A stretch of 64,000 bases of DNA from CAVOAK01 sp963664465. GTDB lineage: Bacteria; Pseudomonadota; Alphaproteobacteria; UBA8366; CAVOAK01. Below the pieces are notes generated by a model, which had not been told where the DNA came from, did not search any database, and saw only the letters and a list, made by a program, of their open reading frames with translations. Positions 46,617 to 55,345 of this stretch are shown here, one piece after another; within the stretch, counting starts at the first letter, position 1, and every line of letters starts with the position of its first letter. The position numbers were made by a program, and so were the translations under genes. The stretch spans positions 310,001 through 374,000 of the forward strand of contig CAXXSU010000015.1 of NCBI GenBank assembly GCA_963664465.2, written 5' to 3'.

Positions 46617-48214
46617 CCCGCATTATTCACGCTTGGCGGCCGATTTGAGCGAGGCGAGCGGTATCGGCCGGGTTGACGGCGGCTTTCGGGGCGGGTTTTC
46701 GTTACGGGTTGGAGATTGACGTTCGAGGTTCATCCGGCGGCACGCGCCGCTAGGATCAGGGGCCTTGTGCGGCGATGGAGGCGGCCATCGCGATCAGGGC
46801 GTTGCGATATGGGTAGGCCGAGGGCAGGGCGATCTTGATGCGAGTGTTGAGCTCCTCGATGCGCACGGCGATCTTGAGGAATGCCCGTCGTAGCGTCTCG
46901 AACGTCGCGGTGCGCCACGGCGAGCGGCGGGGCGCGGTCCGGCGCAACTGATGCAGCAGCCAATAGGCGGCGGTGTGCAGGAACAGCCGGAACTGGTTGG
47001 CTTCCCATCGGTGACACGAGGTGCGGTCGGATTTGGTGTAGAGCTTGTGCTCCTTGATCATGTTTTCCATCCGGCCACGGGCGCAATAGACCCTCTCGTA
47101 GAGCAATTTGGCGCGGCCCGGCAGGTTGGTGACGACGAAGCGGACATCCGTCCCCCTTGCGGTGGCCTCGACGCGGGCAACGACCTTGCGCTCGCGTGAC
47201 CAGCTTTTGGCCTGGTAGCCGGTCTGGAAGAAACGGCGCACCTTGTCCTTGCCTGATTGCACCCGGCGCAGCGCCGCGTCCTCGCACCACGGCTGGCCGA
47301 TCTCGCTCAGCCGGGCGTTGCCGGGAAGCCCGAGAATGTAGCCGTGGCCCTGATCCTCCAGCAGGTCCATGACCTCGGGCGTGCCGTAATGGCCGTCGCC
47401 ACGCACCGCGATCTCGACCCGGGGCCAATGGCGCCGGATGCGGCCGATGACGTGGCGCAAGACCCGCGCCGCCTCGTCACCAGATGGCCGCTTGCCCGGA
47501 CGCAGCAGCGACAGCACCGGCTTGGCGGTCGCCGCGTCGAAGATGTGGATGGGCTGAAAGCAGTACTCGTCGTAATGGGCGTTGAACAGTGCCAGTTGCT
47601 GGCCGCCGTGGACGGCATCAGGGGTATCGTCAATGTCGAGCACGATGCGTTGGGGCACGCGCTCGAAGCTGTCGCAAAACAGATCGATCATCGTCAGCCC
47701 CATGCGCGCCAGTTCGCGCCATGATGGGGCGTTCTCGAGCCTGGACAAGGTCGGCTGCGACATCAGATCGCGACCGCTCTCGGGCAGGCGACCACAGGCC
47801 AGCTTGAACGCCGGATCGAAGCGCAGCACGTCGAGGTCGTCGCAATCCTCGTATCCGCAGGCGATGGCGAACATGCGCGCCCCGATCATGTCGGCGTATG
47901 AGTGGGTGGTGCTCGCTGGATCGCGCGCATCGGACAGGCAACCGGCTAGGCGCGCGGCAAGGCCGAGACGCTTCTCGATCTCGCGCAGCACCAGCACGCC
48001 GCCGTCCGACGACAGCCGGCCGCCGGCGAACCGGACGCACAGTTCCTTGTTCTCGACGGGTGACAGTCCGGGGAGATAGGCGGTAATCTCATCCATGGTG
48101 AGCCGGGTTTCCCTGTTGCCGTATGGTCTTGGCCAGACACCAGAATCATACGGAATCTCAACAGTTTAATCCACGCTCACCACCTCTTTCACGCCGTGCC
48201 GTGAATAATCCGGG
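46617..48214 (-). mobile_element. IS1380-type insertion sequence, copy B
   Basis: A 1598-bp element with CTAG at 46613-46616 and 48215-48218. The left CTAG follows directly after the TAA stop of the split methyltransferase gene. Inverted repeats start CCCGCATTATTCACG and CCCGGATTATTCACG. Same length and same transposase sequence as copy A. Confidence 0.94.
46756..48096 (-). CDS. IS1380-family transposase (copy B)
   Basis: 446 residues, identical to the copy A product (MDEITAYLPGLSPVENKELC ... MAASIAAQGP). Identity over the full protein shows recent transposition or gene conversion. Intact. Confidence 0.94.
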   Translation of the reverse strand: MDEITAYLPGLSPVENKELCVRFAGGRLSSDGGVLVLREIEKRLGLAARLAGCLSDARDPASTTHSYADMIGARMFAIACGYEDCDDLDVLRFDPAFKLACGRLPESGRDLMSQPTLSRLENAPSWRELARMGLTMIDLFCDSFERVPQRIVLDIDDTPDAVHGGQQLALFNAHYDEYCFQPIHIFDAATAKPVLSLLRPGKRPSGDEAARVLRHVIGRIRRHWPRVEIAVRGDGHYGTPEVMDLLEDQGHGYILGLPGNARLSEIGQPWCEDAALRRVQSGKDKVRRFFQTGYQAKSWSRERKVVARVEATARGTDVRFVVTNLPGRAKLLYERVYCARGRMENMIKEHKLYTKSDRTSCHRWEANQFRLFLHTAAYWLLHQLRRTAPRRSPWRTATFETLRRAFLKIAVRIEELNTRIKIALPSAYPYRNALIAMAASIAAQGP

Positions 48215-48307
48215 CTAGCTGAATGTCCTCGATTAGAGTGGCCAAGATTAGAGTGACCGAGGCAGGTTTAGGACGGGGAGCGGAACAAAAGTGACCACGA
48301 ATTGCAC

Positions 48308-49006
48308 ATGACTGGGGCTGGCGACCACTCGCTGCGGGAGGTTCCGCTGTTGACCAGCATGGAGCCATATGCCCGCGAAGCGATTGAGCGGCAGTGCCGT
48401 TGGCGGAACTTCAAGGCCGACGAGCAGATCATCGACCGCCAAAGCACGAACCGGGACGTCTATTTCGTCACCAGCGGCAAAGCTCAGGTGGTGATGTATT
48501 CGCTGTCCGGCCGTGAGATTACGTTTGACGATCTCGACGCCGGTGGCCTGTTCGGCGAATTGGCGGCGATCGATGGTCAGCCACGGTCGGCCAACGTCGT
48601 CACCTTGGAAAACACGATGGTGGCAATCATGTCGCCGGATACGTTCAATCGGCTGTTGTCGGATCATCCAGACATTGCCCAGCAGCTTATGGTTCGAATG
48701 GCCGAGGTGATCCGCACATCGACCGACCGGATCATGGATCTGAGCACGCTTGGCGCCAACAACCGGGTCTACGGCGAACTGTTGAGTCTCTGTAAACTCC
48801 GGCTGCGCAACGACAACACGGCACGCATCAAACCGATACCGACCCATGCTGATATCGCCAGCCGCGTCAGTACAACTCGCGAGACCGTGGCGCGCGTCCT
48901 CAGCGATCTTGCGCGCGCTGAGCTGGTCCTCCGTGAACCCACTGAACTGCTGATCACGGATGTCGCGAGACTGACGAATATGGTCGAGGAATTCCGCGGC
49001 CACTGA
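48308..49006 (+). CDS. Crp/Fnr-family transcriptional regulator
   Basis: A 232-residue regulator with an N-terminal cyclic-nucleotide-binding-type beta barrel (KADEQIIDRQSTNRDVYFVT, DLDAGGLFGELAAIDGQPRS with the RS pair of the phosphate cassette) and a C-terminal winged helix (THADIASRVSTTRETVARVL). The cassette GELAAIDGQPRSA resembles that of cAMP-type sensors; no Fnr cysteines are seen. The start is the ATG at 48308. The IS1380 copy ends 90 bases upstream, so its native promoter may be cut. A 10-base direct repeat GATTAGAGTG (48231, 48246) lies just upstream. Confidence 0.9.
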   Translation: MTGAGDHSLREVPLLTSMEPYAREAIERQCRWRNFKADEQIIDRQSTNRDVYFVTSGKAQVVMYSLSGREITFDDLDAGGLFGELAAIDGQPRSANVVTLENTMVAIMSPDTFNRLLSDHPDIAQQLMVRMAEVIRTSTDRIMDLSTLGANNRVYGELLSLCKLRLRNDNTARIKPIPTHADIASRVSTTRETVARVLSDLARAELVLREPTELLITDVARLTNMVEEFRGH

Positions 49007-49082
49007 TTCGCTCTTTCAAGTCCAAATCCAGCGATGCTGTCTGTTGACGCTTGAGCCGTAATGGATATGGTCGCGTCCGCAT

Positions 49083-49157
49083 GGGCCCGTAGTTCAGTGG
49101 CAGAACACGTGACTTTTAATCACGGTGTCGCCGGTTCGATCCCGGCCGGGCCCACCA
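49083..49157 (+). tRNA. tRNA-Lys (TTT)
   Basis: Acceptor GGGCCCG/CGGGCCC, D arm TAGTTCAGTGGCAGAAC, anticodon stem CGTGA/TCACG with loop CTTTTAA (anticodon TTT), T arm GGTTCGATCC and encoded CCA; 75 bases. Stems are unusually GC-rich for a bacterial Lys tRNA and the D arm reads GTTCAGTGG rather than GCTCAGTTGG. Confidence 0.9.
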
Positions 49158-49301
49158 ATTGACTCAGTAACTTAGGCAAATATTCGAAATACGTAAAATG
49201 TACATGTCAGCACTATGTCAGCAGCCTTATCCGTGCCAATCGATTCCAATTGTTGTCTAAAGCAGCGTATTTCGAAGCCTGAGGGAGCAGCCGATGACTA
49301 G

Positions 49302-50771
49302 CAGCCCGTTGAAAAAGGCGTCATTGACCGGGTTTCACGCCACGGCGAAGCATATCGCGGCGAAGGCGGTTTCGCCATCCTCCGAGACGATGAGGACGAT
49401 CTGAACGACCAGGACGGCTCCAGCGGGCGTAACAAGCACGAACAAGGCGCCAATTCCGCCCGCCACGGCCTCCTTCGGGGTGCCGGCGCCGATGAGTTGG
49501 CGCATCAGCAACGATAGGTTGTGGCCGGCGACGTGAAGCAGGTATCGCTTGTGCACGTTCTCGCGGCCCCGAAGCCAGGTCCGGCGCATACCGCCGCGAT
49601 CGAGGTTGTGGGCAAAGGAGCGCTCGACGATCTCGGCGCGCAGCTTGAAGGCTTCCCTGGCCACCCCCGATAACAGCCGGGTCCGGTTGTTGGTGACCGC
49701 CCGGCGAGCCGCATCATCTCCGTGCCAGCGCGCAAAACCCTTCTGCTTGGGCTCGGAGATCCGGCTCTTCCAGGGGCCGTCGTCGAGCGCCTTCAAGACC
49801 AACCGTGAGTGGTAGCCCTTATCGGTCACACATTCGGCCGGATCTTCGGCCGTCGGCGCCACATCCACCGCCTCGAGGTTTGCCTCGGCCGCCGCCAGGG
49901 TCTTGGGAAGCGTTGTCGTATCGCCCTCGTCGGCCGGGTGCAGCTCCGCCGCCACCACCGCGCCGGTGTCCAGATCCACCGCGTGCTCGGGCTTGTAGGC
50001 CAGGTGCGTGGTGCCGTCCTTCATCTTGGCGATCTTGGCCTCGGGGTCGCTCCTGGAAACCCAGTCCTGGTTCGAGAGCTTCTTGCCCTTGCGCTTGCGG
50101 TCCAGACGCGCCAGGTCCTCAGCCGTGGGTGTCTCGATACCGCTCTCCTGGGCCAAGCGCTCCAGCATCCCCCGGTAACCCTCGCCCGTGTCCCTCCGCA
50201 CGATGTTGCGCAGCGCCGCGTTGGCCTCCATGGTCGAGGCATCCACCCCGATGCGCTCGCCCTTCACCAGACCCGCCTCGGCGATCAGCGCCAGGACCCA
50301 GTCAAACACCGCCGTGTGGACTTCATGGGGCAGGCGCGCGCGGGTCCGTGACAGCCAGGAATGGTCCGGCACCCGTTCCCGCATCTCCAACAGCAGGAAC
50401 TCCCGTAGCGACAGGGAATCCGAGCAGCGCCACTCCAGCCCACGCTCAGAGTCGATACCCTCGAAGTAGCCCACCAGGTGCATACGGAAGTAGCGCCCGG
50501 GTGGCACCGAAGGCGCCCCCATCCTGGCCGCGTAATAGGGCTGGCAGACCGCCTCGGCGAAGCCGTCGAAGCCGCCCTCGATCAGTACCAACTGCAGGCG
50601 GTCGTAAAATACATGACCAGGCGAGCGCGGCATCTCCGACCAGCTCACCATCAAGTCCCCCTGACGATCCTTCTGCTGTCCCATCGCCATCAGCGAACCC
50701 CCCTTCAGGCCAGGACACCAGAGAATCAGACCATGCCGACTTCGTCCAGGGAAGACTTCGTCAACGGGCTG
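49302..50771 (-). mobile_element. IS1182-like insertion sequence, second type, copy 2
   Basis: 1470 bp, the same length as copy 1. Its left flank is CTAG (49298-49301) but its right flank is TTAG (50772-50775); the two sides do not match, unlike every other copy here. The right side abuts a truncated istA gene. This suggests a deletion or recombination after insertion. Confidence 0.9.
49335..50690 (-). CDS. DDE transposase with DUF772-type N-terminus (copy 2)
   Basis: 451 residues, identical to the copy 1 product except for Tyr instead of Ser in CVTDKGYHSRL. DKGYHS is the usual form, so this copy is probably the active one. Catalytic IGVDASTMEANAALRN and C-terminal VERSFAHNLDRGG are present. 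Confidence 0.9.
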   Translation of the reverse strand: MAMGQQKDRQGDLMVSWSEMPRSPGHVFYDRLQLVLIEGGFDGFAEAVCQPYYAARMGAPSVPPGRYFRMHLVGYFEGIDSERGLEWRCSDSLSLREFLLLEMRERVPDHSWLSRTRARLPHEVHTAVFDWVLALIAEAGLVKGERIGVDASTMEANAALRNIVRRDTGEGYRGMLERLAQESGIETPTAEDLARLDRKRKGKKLSNQDWVSRSDPEAKIAKMKDGTTHLAYKPEHAVDLDTGAVVAAELHPADEGDTTTLPKTLAAAEANLEAVDVAPTAEDPAECVTDKGYHSRLVLKALDDGPWKSRISEPKQKGFARWHGDDAARRAVTNNRTRLLSGVAREAFKLRAEIVERSFAHNLDRGGMRRTWLRGRENVHKRYLLHVAGHNLSLLMRQLIGAGTPKEAVAGGIGALFVLVTPAGAVLVVQIVLIVSEDGETAFAAICFAVA

Positions 50772-51773
50772 TTAGGCGACGGGCACCGAGTATTCGTTGC
50801 TCCGGTAGCGCACCAGGGACAGGGAGTTGACCCGCGTGCCCTGCTTGTCGCAGGCATCGAACGGCGCCGGCGGCAACGCCATCAACGCCGCGCGATCCCG
50901 CTTGAGGCGCTCGCCGATGGTCTCGCCGTGGCCGCGCAGGACGTCGCCTTGCCGTTTGCAGCATCGTTCCTCCAGGTCGGCATTGAAGGCGTCCCAGCCC
51001 TCGAACCGGGGGAGAGGAACCATGAAGTTCCGCCGGGCGTATCCGACCAGACCCTCCACTTTGCCCTTGTCGTTGCCCTTGCCAGGACGGCCATAGCGGT
51101 CCTTGAAAAGGTAATGGGACTGAAGCCCGCTGAACGCTGGCGTCCGTCGCCGTGTGCCATCCGTAAGGATGCGCGACACCAGGCGCTTGTCGTTGTCGTA
51201 GAGGATCGATTGAGGAACCCCGCCGAAGAAGGCGAAGGCCCTGTTGTGGCCGTCCAGCCAAGCCTCCGCCGTCGCCGCCGGGTAAGCCGCGATGAAGCAC
51301 GCATCGCTGTGCGGAAGCGCCATGGCAAAAAAATGCGCCCGCCGCTTGACCCCGGCAATGATCGCATCCGCCTCGCCAAAGTCCGCCTGGGCATCGCCCG
51401 CAGGATGCGCCAGCGGCACAAACATCTCCCGGAGACGACGCCGCCGTTCCCGGACGTAATCCTTGACGATGGTCTGTCCACCCGCAAAGCCATGCTCGTC
51501 GCGAAGCCGCTCAAATATCCGCTTCGCCGTGTGCCGCTGCTTGCGGTGAACCGTTCGGTCCGCTTCCAGAATACGCTCAATGATATCCGTGAAAGGATCC
51601 AGCTTCGGGCGCTTCGGTGGCTGGTGGCGGCGGTAGCCAGGGGGCTCCGAATGCCGGAGCATCTTCTTTACCGTCTCTCGCGCAATGCCAAACCGACTCG
51701 CCGCATCTCGCTGGCTCAGACCATCAACATGGCATGCCAGACGGACGCGGAGATAAAGCTCCACCGTATACAT
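50772..51773 (-). pseudogene. IstA-type transposase, 3'-truncated
   Basis: 334 codons from ATG 51773 (MYTVELYLRVRLACHVDGLS) with the IS21 helix-turn-helix (LSQRDAASRFGIARETVKKM) and the catalytic core (PAGDAQADFGEADAIIAGVK; PQSILYDNDKRLV; GNDKGKVEGLVGYARRNFMV). It ends at YRSNEYSVPVA directly at the IS border, where IstA proteins normally continue for about 150 residues with no istB following. The stop TAA is supplied by the TTAG junction. Confidence 0.88.
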
Positions 51774-51889
51774 CCTCCCACCTTCCATCCCGAAAAAGGA
51801 CCGAAGGCTACAGGTGGCAGAGTTTTGCTCCGCCCGCGCCTGGGAAAATCCCGCCGCTTACGTGGACTAATTTGTCACCGCCGCTTACA
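50772..51889 (-). mobile_element. IS21-type element, 5' remnant
   Basis: The remnant runs from a terminus TGTAAGCGGCGGTGACA at 51889 (reverse complement), with an internal repeat GTAAGCGGCGGGATTT about 28 bases inward (repeated termini are an IS21 hallmark), through istA. It stops at the IS copy at 50771. istB and the other end are absent. Confidence 0.85.
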
Positions 51890-51979
51890 AACGCATCGGA
51901 TCAGGGTGAAATCGCTACCCATACCGCTACCCAAGCGACAAAAGGCCCTCACTTCGTTTAACTAAGATGTTGAAAAGAT

Positions 51980-52056
51980 TGGCGCCCCCGGCAGGACTCG
52001 AACCTGCGACCTGCTGATTAGAAGTCAGCTGCTCTAATCCGCTGAGCTACGGGGGC
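51980..52056 (-). tRNA. tRNA-Arg (TCT)
   Basis: Reverse complement: acceptor GCCCCCG/CGGGGGC, D arm TAGCTCAGCGGATTAGAGC, anticodon stem GCTGA/TCAGC with loop CTTCTAA (anticodon TCT), T arm GGTTCGAGTCC and encoded CCA; 77 bases. Confidence 0.96.
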
Positions 52057-52247
52057 GGCCGTGGAACCGGTGTTAGGACTCTCGGCCCCGCGGACCTCAC
52101 GGTGTGCGTCTCGGGGCAACAGTATAATGCGCAACGCGTGGCTTGTGTGTATTGGCGCCGACGCAGCACAGACGCAGCACCGATGCGGCGCCGGCTCGGC
52201 CTCGCACCTTCGCCCCTCCCCGGCGTCTACCGCGTTATCTTCGTGCG

Positions 52248-52574
52248 CTAATGCGTCCAGGGCTGGCGCCGCGAATTTTCAAAGTTGTCGGCGTAATTCT
52301 TCAGTTTGAGCCGGCGCTCCTTCGGCTTCTCGACGGCGTGGGCGTAGCCGTGCCGACGCGCGTAGGCAATCGCCTCTTCCTCGCTGTCGAATCGCAATTG
52401 CACCTGCCGACGCGTGTCGCTCGAGCTGCTCCAGCCCATCAGCGGATCGGGCGTCGATGGCGCCGCGGGCTCGAATTCCATCACCCACTCTTTGAGCTTG
52501 CTCCGCCCAGACTGCATCGCCGTCTTGGCCGGGCGGTAAATTCTGACCTGTATCGACTGCCTCTTGTCGCTCAT
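52248..52574 (-). CDS. NDUFS4-like complex I accessory subunit
   Basis: A 108-residue protein from ATG 52574 (MSDKRQSIQVRIYRPAKTAM) matching the ETC complex I subunit conserved region: SGRSKLKEWVMEFEPAAPST, DPLMGWSSSSDTRRQVQLRF, DSEEEAIAYARRHGYAHAVE and LKLKNYADNFENSRRQPWTH. Homologues occur in alphaproteobacteria and mitochondria (the 18-kDa subunit) and stabilise the NADH module; the nuo operon is at 1-8546. The start chosen excludes 33 unlike residues that overlap tRNA-Pro. Confidence 0.92.
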   Translation of the reverse strand: MSDKRQSIQVRIYRPAKTAMQSGRSKLKEWVMEFEPAAPSTPDPLMGWSSSSDTRRQVQLRFDSEEEAIAYARRHGYAHAVEKPKERRLKLKNYADNFENSRRQPWTH

Positions 52575-52602
52575 TTCACGCGTCGAACCCCACATCAAAT
52601 TA

Positions 52603-52679
52603 TGGTCGGGGAGACTGGATTCGAACCAGCGACCCTCTGCTCCCAAAGCAGATGCGCTACCAGGCTGCGCCACTCCCCG
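52603..52679 (-). tRNA. tRNA-Pro (TGG)
   Basis: Reverse complement: acceptor CGGGGAG/CTCCCCG, D arm TGGCGCAGCCTGGTAGCGC, anticodon stem TCTGC/GCAGA with loop TTTGGGA (anticodon TGG), T arm GGTTCGAATCC and encoded CCA; 77 bases. Confidence 0.96.
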
Positions 52680-52724
52680 CAGGTCGCCAGAACGTAGGGT
52701 GACTGAGCGCGGTCCGCAAGAGAC

Positions 52725-53003
52725 TCAATGGAGCGTGAAAACGCCGTCGACGGCCCTAAATTCGGCCGGCTTGACGAGCCGCGCATTCATCACTCGCACC
52801 GAATGGAGACGCCCGTCGAGGCTGTCCTCCCAGAACTTCAGAAAACGGTGGAGCTCGGGAAATTGGGGCGCCAGGTCCATCTGTTGCCAGAGAAAGGTCT
52901 GCAACAACGCCGGGTGGTCAGGCATGTGATAAAGGATTTCAGCGGTGGAGAGTCTATACCCCTGCAATTGCAGTTCGAGCATTCGACCCCGTTTTCGCGT
53001 CAT
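52725..53003 (-). CDS. usg: Usg-family protein
   Basis: A 92-residue protein with the Usg signature YRLSTAEILYHMPDHPALLQ, TFLWQQMDLAPQFPELHRFL and KFWEDSLDGRLHSVRVMNAR. Usg proteins are small, conserved in alphaproteobacteria and of unknown function. I start at ATG 53003, which has GGAG 6 bases upstream; an ATG at 52982 would remove 7 residues. It is divergent from groES. Confidence 0.87.
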   Translation of the reverse strand: MTRKRGRMLELQLQGYRLSTAEILYHMPDHPALLQTFLWQQMDLAPQFPELHRFLKFWEDSLDGRLHSVRVMNARLVKPAEFRAVDGVFTLH

Positions 53004-53147
53004 CCCTCGCTCCGGCTGGTATGTCTGCTCCAACAGAGTTGCCGCAGGTGACTGCGACAATCAAGTCAAAATTACAAATAAATGTGACAAATCAAACGAT
53101 TAGCAGCAGAGCCGTTAGTCTGCTAACAAAAATATTTGTAATGGCCC

Positions 53148-53176
53148 TTGACAGAAAGGCGCGGGTTTCCTACCTC
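53148..53176 (+). promoter_or_regulatory. Predicted groESL promoter
   Basis: TTGACA (53148-53153) is followed after 17 bases by TACCTC (53171-53176). CCCTTGACA with CCTACCT is compatible with a housekeeping promoter and also resembles alphaproteobacterial heat-shock (RpoH) promoters. It sits just upstream of the CIRCE operator. Confidence 0.6.
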
Positions 53177-53186
53177 CCGCAAGGAA

Positions 53187-53213
53187 TTAGCGCTCTCCAG
53201 CCGAGAGTGCTAA
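53187..53213 (+). promoter_or_regulatory. CIRCE operator (HrcA site)
   Basis: TTAGCGCTC, nine bases, then GAGTGCTAA: the consensus HrcA-binding inverted repeat (TTAGCACTC-N9-GAGTGCTAA) with one mismatch. It lies 53 bases before the groES start, so groESL should be repressed by HrcA and induced on heat shock. Confidence 0.95.
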
Positions 53214-53266
53214 AGCCTGTCATATGCAATTCAACGACTAGCTCACGGGTTTACGGAGGTTAAGGA

Positions 53267-53581
53267 ATGAAATTTATGCCACTACACGACCGTGTCTTGG
53301 TCCGTCGAGTCGACGAGGACGAGATTACGCTCGGTGGAATCATTATCCCCGATACGGCAAAGGAAAAGCCCATGGAGGGCAAGGTCCTTGCAGTCGGCGG
53401 CGGCGCACGCGATGAGCAGGGCAAGCTGGTCGCGCTCGACGTCAAGCCGGGCGACCGGATCGTATTTGGGAAGTGGTCGGGAAACGAGATCAAGATCGAC
53501 GGCGAAGAGCTTGTGATCATGCGTGAATCCGACATCATGGGCGTCATTTCGGACGTCAAGAAAACCAAAAAAGCTGCTTAA
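53267..53581 (+). CDS. groES: Co-chaperonin GroES
   Basis: A 104-residue GroES: MKFMPLHDRVLVRRVDEDE, the mobile loop EITLGGIIIPDTAKEKPMEG that docks on GroEL, and the roof/base strands KPGDRIVFGKWSGNEIKIDG. The start has GGAGG upstream (TTACGGAGGTTAAGGA). It caps the GroEL cage. Followed 18 bases later by groEL. Confidence 0.97.
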   Translation: MKFMPLHDRVLVRRVDEDEITLGGIIIPDTAKEKPMEGKVLAVGGGARDEQGKLVALDVKPGDRIVFGKWSGNEIKIDGEELVIMRESDIMGVISDVKKTKKAA

Positions 53582-53599
53582 CCAGGAGGACGTTCAACA

Positions 53600-55246
53600 A
53601 TGGCTGCCAAGGAAGTTAAATTTGGTACCGACGCGCGAAACAAGATGTTGCAAGGCGTCGACATTCTAGCCGACGCGGTAAAGGTCACGCTCGGCCCCAA
53701 GGGGCGCAACGTCGTACTCGACAAGTCGTTCGGCGCGCCACGCATCACCAAGGACGGCGTTACCGTCGCCAAGGATATCGAGCTTGCCGACAAGTTCGAG
53801 AATATGGGAGCGCAGATGGTGCGCGAAGTTGCCAGCAAGACTAATGATATCGCTGGTGACGGCACCACGACCGCGACCGTTCTTGCACAAGCGATCGTGC
53901 GCGAAGGCGCCAAAGCGGTTGCTGCCGGTATGAACCCAATGGATCTGAAGCGCGGTGTCGACCTTGCGGTTGAAGCCATCGTCGTCGAACTTGCGAAGCG
54001 CTCGAAGAAGGTCACGACCAACGCCGAGATCGCTCAGGTCGGAACGATTTCAGCGAACGGCGACGCAGAAGTCGGCGGCATGCTGGCGCAGGCGATGGAG
54101 CGGGTTGGCAACGAGGGCGTGATTACGGTCGAGGAAGCCAAGAGCCTGGAAACCGAACTCGACGTGGTCGAAGGCATGCAGTTCGACCGCGGCTATCTTT
54201 CCCCCTACTTCATCACCAATCCAGACAAGATGTCGGTCGAACTCGAGGATCCCTATATCCTGATCCACGAGAAGAAGCTGTCGAGTCTGCAGGCCCTGCT
54301 GCCAATGCTGGAATCAGTTGTGCAGTCCAGCAAACCGCTGCTGATCATTGCCGAGGACGTCGAGGGCGAAGCCCTTGCCACACTCGTGGTCAATAAGCTG
54401 CGGGGCGGACTTAAGGTCGCCGCCGTCAAGGCGCCTGGATTCGGAGATCGCCGCAAGGCCATGCTTGAGGACATCGGCGTCCTGACGCGCGGCCAGATGA
54501 TTTCCGAAGATCTTGGTATCAAGCTCGAGAATGTGACGTTGGACATGCTGGGGAGTGCCAAGCGCGTCGTAATCAGCAAGGACGAGACGACGATTATCGA
54601 TGGCGCCGGCAAGAAGTCGGACATTCAGGGGCGCTGCGCACAAATCCGCAACCAGATTGAGGAAACCACGTCCGAGTATGACCGTGAGAAGCTGCAGGAG
54701 AGGCTTGCTAAGCTCGCCGGTGGCGTTGCGGTGATCAGGGTCGGCGGTGCGACTGAGATCGAAGTTAAGGATCGCAAGGACCGGGTCGATGACGCGATGC
54801 ATGCGACGCGGGCAGCCGTCGAGGAAGGCGTTCTCGCCGGTGGTGGTGTGCCGCTATTGCGCGCCACAAAGGCCCTTAACAACCTCAAGCCAGCCAACGA
54901 CGATCAACGCGTCGGCATCGACATCGTGCGACGCGCTATCGAGTCACCGGCACGTCAAATCGTGGAAAACGCGGGCATGGAAGGCTCGGTTGTGGTTAGC
55001 AAGCTGATGGAGAACAAAAATGCGAGCTGGGGCTACGACGCACAGTCCGGCAAGTATTGTGACCTCGTGAAGGCGGGGATTATCGATCCTACAAAGGTCA
55101 TTCGTGCGGCACTTCAGGACGCGGCGTCGGTTGCCGGGCTGCTGATCACCACGGAAGCCATGATCGCTGAGAAGCCAGAGAAGAAGCCAGCGATGCCGGC
55201 CCCAGACATGGGCGGCATGGGCGGCATGGGTGGCATGGACTTCTAA
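53600..55246 (+). CDS. groEL: Chaperonin GroEL
   Basis: A 548-residue chaperonin: GPKGRNVVLDKSFGAPRITK, NDIAGDGTTTATVLAQAIVR (ATP-site Asp), the apical domain and the C-terminal GGM-type tail (MPAPDMGGMGGMGGMDF). AGGGVPLLRATKALNNL and the equatorial repeats are typical. It folds proteins with GroES. Preceded by AGGAGG. Single copy in the window; alphaproteobacteria often have several. Confidence 0.98.
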   Translation: MAAKEVKFGTDARNKMLQGVDILADAVKVTLGPKGRNVVLDKSFGAPRITKDGVTVAKDIELADKFENMGAQMVREVASKTNDIAGDGTTTATVLAQAIVREGAKAVAAGMNPMDLKRGVDLAVEAIVVELAKRSKKVTTNAEIAQVGTISANGDAEVGGMLAQAMERVGNEGVITVEEAKSLETELDVVEGMQFDRGYLSPYFITNPDKMSVELEDPYILIHEKKLSSLQALLPMLESVVQSSKPLLIIAEDVEGEALATLVVNKLRGGLKVAAVKAPGFGDRRKAMLEDIGVLTRGQMISEDLGIKLENVTLDMLGSAKRVVISKDETTIIDGAGKKSDIQGRCAQIRNQIEETTSEYDREKLQERLAKLAGGVAVIRVGGATEIEVKDRKDRVDDAMHATRAAVEEGVLAGGGVPLLRATKALNNLKPANDDQRVGIDIVRRAIESPARQIVENAGMEGSVVVSKLMENKNASWGYDAQSGKYCDLVKAGIIDPTKVIRAALQDAASVAGLLITTEAMIAEKPEKKPAMPAPDMGGMGGMGGMDF

Positions 55247-55269
55247 TCAATTCCATAACGTCTTAGAGA

Positions 55270-55300
55270 GGGTCGCGACACGGGTCGCGGCCCTTTTTTT
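55270..55300 (+). terminator. groESL intrinsic terminator
   Basis: GGGTCGCGA pairs with TCGCGGCCC (one G-U pair) around loop CACGGG and is followed by seven T residues, 23 bases after the groEL stop. Confidence 0.92.
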
Positions 55301-55345
55301 GGCGCGTTACCTAATTCTTGAGGCGCAGCCGACATCGGTCCTCGC

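Noticed and set aside
49215..49301. A 28-codon frame after tRNA-Lys (ATG 49215, ending at the TAG of the IS border) as a truncated gene such as an integrase start.
   Set aside because: Too short and without any recognisable motif; the stop comes from the IS junction.
51890..51979. Region next to tRNA-Arg as an attachment site with an integrase remnant.
   Set aside because: Direct repeats of the tRNA 3' end were not found at the other side, and no integrase sequence could be identified.
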